From: Mycobacterium sp. AZCC_0083 | GTDB lineage: Bacteria > Actinomycetota > Actinomycetes > Mycobacteriales > Mycobacteriaceae | Assembly: GCF_014202335.1 (NCBI RefSeq) | Contig: NZ_JACHGP010000027.1 | Span: 1-64,000 of the forward strand | DNA length: 64,000 bases | Direction of reading: 5' to 3' | The notes under the pieces: generated by a model | Told to the model about the DNA's origin: nothing | Seen by the model: only the letters and a program-made list of their open reading frames with translations | Databases searched by the model: none | Position numbers and translations under genes: made by a program | Part shown: piece by piece, positions 58,797-64,000 of the stretch | Layout: each line of letters opens with the position of its first letter | Position numbering within the stretch: the first letter of the stretch is position 1

Positions 58797-61670
58797 GTGA
58801 CTGATCGGGACGGCGTCTCCGAAATTTCCCGTCGCTTCGCTCGCCTTGACGACGCTTCGGACACCCCGCAGTTCCGCTATACCGCGGACCTGGCCGGGGA
58901 GATCGAGCGCGCCTGGCAGGAGACGTGGGCACAGTCGGGCACGTTCAACGTGCCCAATCCGGTCGGGTCCCTGGCTCCCACCGACGGCAGCACGGTGCCT
59001 GCGGACAAGATGTTCGTGCAGGACATGTTCCCTTATCCGTCGGGCGAAGGCCTGCACGTCGGGCACCCGCTCGGCTACATCGCCACCGACGTCTACGCCA
59101 GGTACTTCCGCATGACCGGGCGCAATGTCTTGCACGCCTTGGGTTTCGACGCGTTTGGTCTGCCCGCCGAGCAGTATGCGGTGCAGACGGGCACGCATCC
59201 CCGCGAGCGCACCGAGGCCAACATCGTGAACTTCCGCCGTCAGTTGGGCCGCCTCGGCCTCGCGCATGACGCGCGCCGCAGCTTCGCCACCACAGACGTC
59301 GACTTCTACAAGTGGACGCAGTGGATCTTCCTGCAGATCTACAACGCGTGGTTCGACAAGGAGGCCGACAAGGCACGCCCGATCGCCGAACTGATCGCGG
59401 AGTTCGAGTCGGGCGCGCGCACACCCGAGGACGGACCTGCATGGTCGGAGCTCACTGCAGGCGAGCGCGCCGACGTGATTGACTCCTACCGGCTGGTCTA
59501 TCGGGCCGACTCGATGGTGAACTGGTGCCCAGGCCTTGGCACGGTGCTGGCCAACGAGGAAGTGACGTCGGACGGCCGCAGCGATCGCGGCAACTTCCCG
59601 GTGTTCCGGAAGCGGTTGCGGCAGTGGATGATGCGCATCACCGCCTACTCGGACCGACTGCTCGACGACCTGGACGTGCTGGACTGGCCGGACAAGGTCA
59701 AGTCGATGCAGCGCAACTGGATCGGCCGGTCCACGGGAGCCGAAGTCCAGTTCGCCACGAACGCAGGCGACATCGAGGTCTTCACCACGCGGCCGGACAC
59801 CCTGTTCGGCGCCACCTACATGGTGTTGGCGCCCGAGCATCCACTGGTCGAAGAGCTCACCGCCGCGGCATGGCCCGACGGCGTCGACCCGCGGTGGACC
59901 TACGGTGCGGCGACCCCTGCCGAGGCAGTGGCGTCCTACCGGTCGTCGATCGCGGCGAAGTCCGATCTGGAGCGCCAGGAGAACAAGTCCAAGACCGGCG
60001 TGTTCGTTGGCGCCTACGCGATCAATCCGGTGAACGGTCAACGCATTCCGGTGTTCATCGCCGACTACGTACTGATCGGTTACGGCACCGGTGCGATCAT
60101 GGCGGTGCCCGGCGGCGATCAGCGGGACTGGGACTTCGCCACCGAGTTCGGGCTCCCGATCGTCGAGGTGACCAGCGGCGGCGACGTGTCGCAGGCGGCC
60201 TACACCGGTGACGGCGTCCTGGTGAACTCAGGAGATCTCGACGGGCTGAGCATCGCGTCGGCCAAGGAGGCGATCGTCGCGAGGCTGGAGGCCGACGGCC
60301 GCGGTCGCGCCCGTGTCGAGTACAAGCTTCGGGACTGGCTGTTCGCCAGGCAGCGCTACTGGGGCGAGCCGTTCCCGATCGTCTACGACGACGAAGGTCG
60401 CGCGCATGCGTTGCCGGAGTCGATGCTGGCCGTGGAGCTTCCGGACGTCGCGGACTACTCGCCTGCGCAGTTCGACCCCGACGACGCGGACAGCGAGCCG
60501 TCGCCGCCGCTGGGCAAGGCGACCGAGTGGGTGCACGTCGACCTCGACCTCGGCGATGGCCTGAAGTCCTACACCCGCGACACCAACGTGATGCCGCAGT
60601 GGGCGGGCAGCTCGTGGTACGAGCTGCGCTACGCCGACCCGCACAACTCGCAAGAGTTCTGCGCCAAGGAGAACGAGGCGTACTGGATGGGTCCGCGGCC
60701 CGCCGAGCACGGTGCGCACGATCCCGGTGGCGTCGACTTGTACGTGGGTGGCGTCGAGCACGCGGTGCTGCACCTGCTCTATTCGCGGTTCTGGCACAAG
60801 GTGCTCTACGACCTCGGACACGTCAGCTCCCGCGAGCCGTACCGGCGGCTGGTCAACCAGGGCTACATCCAGGCGTTCGCGTACACCGATGCGCGGGGCT
60901 CCTACGTGCCCGCCGCGGAAGTCGTTGAGCGCGACGGCAAGTTCTTCTACCAGGACTCCGAGGTATCGCAAGAGTTCGGCAAGATCGGCAAGAGCCTGAA
61001 GAACTCGGTGTCGCCCGACGAGATCTGCGAGGAGTACGGCGCCGACACCCTGCGCGTCTACGAGATGTCGATGGGCCCGCTGGAGGCATCGCGACCGTGG
61101 GCCACCAAGGACGTCGTCGGCGCTTACCGCTTCCTGCAACGGGTCTGGCGCGCAGTGGTCGACGAAAGCACGGGCACCGAACGGGTGGCCAACCACGAGG
61201 CGGTCACCGAGGAGACGCTGCGGCAGCTGCACAAGACCATCGCAGGCGTCGCGGAAGACTATGCGGCACTGCGTAACAACACCGCCGCCGCGAAGCTGAT
61301 CGAGTACACCAACCACCTGACCAAGGAAGGCGTCAGCGCTCGGGCGGCCGTCGAGCCACTGGTGTTGATGGTCGCGCCGCTGGCGCCCCACCTCGCCGAG
61401 GAGCTGTGGCGCCGCCTTGGCCACGACACGTCGCTGGCGCACGGGCCGTTCCCGCAGGCCGATCCGGCCTACCTGGTGGAGGACACCGTCGAGTACCCCG
61501 TCCAGGTCAACGGCAAGGTGCGCGGGCGCATCACCGTCGCGGCCGACGCAGACGCCGACGCGCTCGAGGCCGCTGCGATGTCCGATGAGAAGGTCGCCGC
61601 CTTCCTTGACGGTGCCACCCCTAAGAAGGTCATCGTGGTGGCAGGCAAGCTCGTCAACATCGTCGCCTGA
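58797..61670 (+). CDS. leuS: Leucyl-tRNA synthetase
   Basis: LeuS (957 residues) attaches leucine to tRNA-Leu. The class I signatures are FPYPSGEGLHVGH (HVGH at 87-90) and KIGKSLKN, with the editing domain between them. It is the enzyme acting on tRNAs such as the tRNA-Leu at 1871-1953. It starts with GTG (MTDRDGVSEISRRFAR). A frame extending upstream is not supported by homologues. Confidence 0.97.
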   Translation: MTDRDGVSEISRRFARLDDASDTPQFRYTADLAGEIERAWQETWAQSGTFNVPNPVGSLAPTDGSTVPADKMFVQDMFPYPSGEGLHVGHPLGYIATDVYARYFRMTGRNVLHALGFDAFGLPAEQYAVQTGTHPRERTEANIVNFRRQLGRLGLAHDARRSFATTDVDFYKWTQWIFLQIYNAWFDKEADKARPIAELIAEFESGARTPEDGPAWSELTAGERADVIDSYRLVYRADSMVNWCPGLGTVLANEEVTSDGRSDRGNFPVFRKRLRQWMMRITAYSDRLLDDLDVLDWPDKVKSMQRNWIGRSTGAEVQFATNAGDIEVFTTRPDTLFGATYMVLAPEHPLVEELTAAAWPDGVDPRWTYGAATPAEAVASYRSSIAAKSDLERQENKSKTGVFVGAYAINPVNGQRIPVFIADYVLIGYGTGAIMAVPGGDQRDWDFATEFGLPIVEVTSGGDVSQAAYTGDGVLVNSGDLDGLSIASAKEAIVARLEADGRGRARVEYKLRDWLFARQRYWGEPFPIVYDDEGRAHALPESMLAVELPDVADYSPAQFDPDDADSEPSPPLGKATEWVHVDLDLGDGLKSYTRDTNVMPQWAGSSWYELRYADPHNSQEFCAKENEAYWMGPRPAEHGAHDPGGVDLYVGGVEHAVLHLLYSRFWHKVLYDLGHVSSREPYRRLVNQGYIQAFAYTDARGSYVPAAEVVERDGKFFYQDSEVSQEFGKIGKSLKNSVSPDEICEEYGADTLRVYEMSMGPLEASRPWATKDVVGAYRFLQRVWRAVVDESTGTERVANHEAVTEETLRQLHKTIAGVAEDYAALRNNTAAAKLIEYTNHLTKEGVSARAAVEPLVLMVAPLAPHLAEELWRRLGHDTSLAHGPFPQADPAYLVEDTVEYPVQVNGKVRGRITVAADADADALEAAAMSDEKVAAFLDGATPKKVIVVAGKLVNIVA

Positions 61671-61674
61671 GCCA

Positions 61675-62340
61675 CTAGCGCGGGCGGATGACGACTTCGT
61701 ACACGTGCCCATCGTGCGGGGTCGATACCACCTGTGACACCACCGCGGCCACCGTCTCGGGTTGCAGGAAGTGCTCCGGAACGTACTCGCGCCCCTCGTA
61801 GGCGACGAGGTCGCGCTGCATGTCGGTGGCGATTCGGCCAGGGTGCACGGAGGTGACGCGCAGGTCGGGCTCGTCGGCGCGCAGCGAGTCGGCGAACCCC
61901 CGCAACGCGAACTTGCTCGCGGTGTAGGACGCCAGACCAGGCGAGGCGTTCTGTCCCGCACCGGAGTTGATGAAGATCACATGCCCGCGCGCGCTGCGCA
62001 GCGCGGGTAGCAATGCCAGCGTGAGCGCGACGGCTCCGACCACGTTGACCTCGAACGTGGCGCGCCATTCTTCTACGGTCGACTCGGCGACGCGTCCCGG
62101 GTAGGACACCCCCGCGTTGTGGATCAGCACGTCGAGCTCGGTAAGCACTTCGGCGCCCGCCTCGATGGAGTCGGGATCGGTGAGGTCCAACGGCCAGGTG
62201 GGGGCGCCGAGCCGCTCGGCGAGCGCGTCGAGGCGGTCCGACGGGCGGCCCGCGAGCAGCAGCGTATGGGTCGGCGCCAGTGCGTCGGCGATGGCTGCGC
62301 CAAGCCCGCCACCGGCTCCTGTGATCATCGCGGTCGGCAC
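61675..62340 (-). CDS. Short-chain dehydrogenase/reductase
   Basis: The 221-residue SDR has the NAD(P)-binding motif TGAGGGLGAAIADAL, the NAG segment (IHNAGVSYPGR), a catalytic Ser-Tyr-Lys (INSGAGQ ... YTASK), and LRVTSVHPGRIATDM after it. Substrate is not predictable. Convergent with leuS and divergent from the glycoside hydrolase gene, it has no obvious operon partner. Confidence 0.9.
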   Translation of the reverse strand: MPTAMITGAGGGLGAAIADALAPTHTLLLAGRPSDRLDALAERLGAPTWPLDLTDPDSIEAGAEVLTELDVLIHNAGVSYPGRVAESTVEEWRATFEVNVVGAVALTLALLPALRSARGHVIFINSGAGQNASPGLASYTASKFALRGFADSLRADEPDLRVTSVHPGRIATDMQRDLVAYEGREYVPEHFLQPETVAAVVSQVVSTPHDGHVYEVVIRPR

Positions 62341-62394
62341 GTCGTCACACTACCGACCTGCATACTTCGCCTCGAGGTCGCATCATTGAAGGCG

Positions 62395-63735
62395 ATGCCC
62401 CCCGATCCCAGCTTCGCGCCCACTCAACTGGCGGCCCGTGCCGCCTATCTGCTGCGCGGCAACGACCTCGGCGTGATGACCACCGCCGCGCCCCTGTTGT
62501 ACCCCCACATGTGGAGCTGGGACGCGGCGTTCGTGTCGATCGGCCTTGCACCCCTGAGCGTGGAACGGGCGGTCGTCGAGCTGGACACGCTGCTGTCCGC
62601 GCAGTGGCGCAACGGGATGATCCCGCACATCGTCTTCGCCAACGGGGTCGACGGCTACTTCCCTGGACCTGCCCGCTGGGCGACCTCGGCGCTAGCAGTC
62701 AACGCGCCGCGAATCCGGCACACGTCGGGCATCACCCAGCCGCCCGTCCACGCCATCGCGGTCCAGCGCATCCTCGACCACGCCCGTACGCGGGGTCGCT
62801 CCACGCGTGCCGTCGCGGAGTCGTTCCTCGACCGTCGCTGGGCCGATCTGGTGCGGTGGCACCGCTGGCTGGCCACCGCACGCGACCCCGAGTCCCGCGG
62901 CCGGGTCACGCTGTACCACGGCTGGGAATCCGGCATGGACAACTCGCCGCGGTGGGACAGCTCCTACGCCAACGTGATTCCCGGCAACGTGCCCGAGTAC
63001 CAACGCGAGGACAACGCGATCGTCACCGACGCCAGCCAGCGTCCATCCGACGTCGAATATGACAGGTACCTGTGGCTGCTCGAGGAGATGAAGTCGGTCC
63101 GCTACGACGACGAGCTGTTGCCGAAGGTGATGAGCTTCGCCGTCGAGGACGTGTTCGTCTCGGCCATCCTGTCGGTGGCCTGCACGGTGCTTGCCGAGAT
63201 CGGCGAGGACTACAAGCGGCCCAACGCCGACGTCCGCGACCTCTACTCCTGGGCCGAACGCTTCCGCACGGGAGTCGTCGACTCCTCCGACCAGAGAACC
63301 GGCGCTGCAAGGGATTACGACGTCAGAGCAGAACGATGGATACCGACGGAAACGGTCGCGCAATTCGCCCCGCTGCTGTGCGGCGGCCTGCCGCACGACA
63401 AGGAACGGGCCCTGCTGAAGCTGCTCGACGGTCCGCGGTTCTGCGGGCATCCGGATCTGAAGTACACGCTGATCCCGACGACCTCACCGGTGTCGCGGGA
63501 CTTCCGTGCCCGCGAGTACTGGCGCGGGCCGATCTGGCCGGTGACGACGTGGCTGTTCTCGTGGTGCTTCGCCCGACGCGGGTGGTCGGAGCGGTCGCTG
63601 ATGCTGCGGCGCGAGGGGCTGCGCCAAGCCAGCGACGGCACATTCGCCGAGTACTACGAACCGTTCACGGGTGAACCGCTTGGCAGCATGCAGCAGTCGT
63701 GGACCGCGGCCGCAGTGCTGGATTGGCTTGGCTAA
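62395..63735 (+). CDS. ggh: Glucosylglycerate hydrolase
   Basis: The 446-residue GH63-type protein closely resembles the glucosylglycerate hydrolase of M. hassiacum, which has the same length. It hydrolyses alpha-glucosylglycerate, a compatible solute made under nitrogen limitation, and is used when nitrogen returns. Asp182 (in WESGMDNSPRWDS) and Glu419 (in EYYEPFTG) fall exactly at the catalytic positions known from the M. hassiacum enzyme. Other conserved blocks are LLYPHMWSWDAAF and YWRGPIWPVTTWL. The ATG at 62395 gives the family length; upstream in-frame codons are chance extension. Confidence 0.95.
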   Translation: MPPDPSFAPTQLAARAAYLLRGNDLGVMTTAAPLLYPHMWSWDAAFVSIGLAPLSVERAVVELDTLLSAQWRNGMIPHIVFANGVDGYFPGPARWATSALAVNAPRIRHTSGITQPPVHAIAVQRILDHARTRGRSTRAVAESFLDRRWADLVRWHRWLATARDPESRGRVTLYHGWESGMDNSPRWDSSYANVIPGNVPEYQREDNAIVTDASQRPSDVEYDRYLWLLEEMKSVRYDDELLPKVMSFAVEDVFVSAILSVACTVLAEIGEDYKRPNADVRDLYSWAERFRTGVVDSSDQRTGAARDYDVRAERWIPTETVAQFAPLLCGGLPHDKERALLKLLDGPRFCGHPDLKYTLIPTTSPVSRDFRAREYWRGPIWPVTTWLFSWCFARRGWSERSLMLRREGLRQASDGTFAEYYEPFTGEPLGSMQQSWTAAAVLDWLG

Positions 63736-63784
63736 ACCCCGAGTCGCTGCGCTCCTGCCCGCCGGATGCTAAACCCGGCTGGAA

Positions 63785-64000
63785 CTAGTCGTCGCTCGCC
63801 TGTTCGGCCAGCCGCGCCAGCGGCAAGAGCGCATTCGTCAGCGCCGTGCGCTCGTCGTCGCTGAGCTTGCTGAGCATGCGGGCCAGCTTCGCCCGGCGCG
63901 TGGCGATGGCCTCGCGGTGCTGAACCAGTCCGCGGGGGGTGACGTCGACCAGAACCGCGCGCAGGTCGGATGGATCCCTGGAGCGCTTGACCAGTCCGAG
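63785..64000 (-). CDS. MarR-family regulator, C-terminal part (cut by window end)
   Basis: The minus strand encodes 71 residues up to a TAG: LGLVKRSRDPSDLRAVLVDV, then TPRGLVQHREAIATRRAKL and SDDERTALTNALLPLARLAEQ. This is the wing and C-terminal helices of a MarR regulator; the DNA-reading helix lies beyond the edge. A MarR gene (Rv0042c) adjoins leuS in M. tuberculosis, supporting the assignment. Confidence 0.85.
   Translation of the reverse strand, partial: LGLVKRSRDPSDLRAVLVDVTPRGLVQHREAIATRRAKLARMLSKLSDDERTALTNALLPLARLAEQASDD

Noticed and set aside
62119..62394. Upstream extension of the glucosylglycerate hydrolase
   Set aside because: It is antisense to the SDR gene; the family length and start fit the ATG at 62395.

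Overview
This window reads as a mycobacterial chromosome around the replication origin, most likely a rapidly growing species (Mycolicibacterium / Mycobacterium sensu lato). The evidence is the high G+C sequence, the synteny with the dnaA region of M. tuberculosis and M. smegmatis (fhaA to gyrB on one side, rpmH to the MurJ locus and leuS on the other), the gnd gene between dnaN and recF as in M. smegmatis, and a glucosylglycerate hydrolase, an enzyme described from fast growers. dnaA lies on the minus strand, so the window is inverted relative to the usual numbering. No insertion sequence, prophage, rRNA operon or CRISPR array is visible.

Layout. Positions 1-1550 are an accessory edge: an IclR-type HTH remnant facing a truncated OGG-fold gene, with an Fe-S uracil-DNA-glycosylase-like gene upstream of the latter. 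tRNA-Leu(CAG) and its terminator follow at 1801-1953. Positions 2180-11871 hold fhaA and the elongation/division signalling operon fhaB-pstP-rodA-pbpA-pknA-pknB, whose five internal junctions are all 4-nt ATGA overlaps. Next come trpG/pabA, a DUF881 gene, crgA, a PH-domain gene, ppiA and cwsA. A small cassette (ECF42-type sigma factor, YCII/DGPF protein, FAD monooxygenase) separates cwsA from the gyrA-linked tRNA pair (Ala, Ile), between which sits a 36-codon DLW-39-like gene. The replication block is DUF3566 gene, gyrA, gyrB, DUF721 gene, recF, gnd, dnaN, oriC (28466-28982) and dnaA, all on the minus strand.

From 30462 the opposite arm starts: a divergent dnaA/rpmH promoter region, then rpmH-rnpA-yidD-yidC-jag-rsmG-parA-parB on the plus strand with two perfect parS sites. 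One parS covers the rsmG start and the other lies inside parA. Between parA and parB a 32-bp tandem duplication creates a chain of micro-ORFs linked by ATGA overlaps. Beyond parB come a GNAT-like gene, a decayed amidohydrolase, cwlM, trxC, trxB, rsmA and sigM (separated by a small secreted-protein gene on the other strand), a DinB-like/MarR divergent pair, the large MurJ-pseudokinase protein, a DUF6049-type membrane protein, the mutT4-type Nudix gene, pcnA, a DxDGDG-repeat protein, a TIGR03084-type protein, an MFS permease, yqgE, an SBF-like transporter, an Rv0039c-like membrane protein, an LpqN/Mtc28-like secreted protein, leuS, an SDR, the glucosylglycerate hydrolase and the 3' part of a MarR gene.

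How the genes work together. Much of the window is one growth-control network: PknA/PknB and PstP set phosphorylation, FhaA and FhaB read it, CwlM and the MurJ pseudokinase protein carry it to precursor synthesis and flipping, RodA/PbpA/CrgA/CwsA build and place wall, and DnaA/DnaN/Gyr/ParABS/oriC run the chromosome cycle. The most unusual things I see are the coupled micro-ORF chain between parA and parB, the rsmG start codon inside parS, the secreted-protein gene wedged between sigM and its anti-sigma gene, the glycosylase-like pair at the left edge, the acidic DxDGDG-repeat protein, and a Ser in place of the usual mycobacterial Ala in the GyrA quinolone region. I did not find a clearly new multi-gene defence or mobile system.
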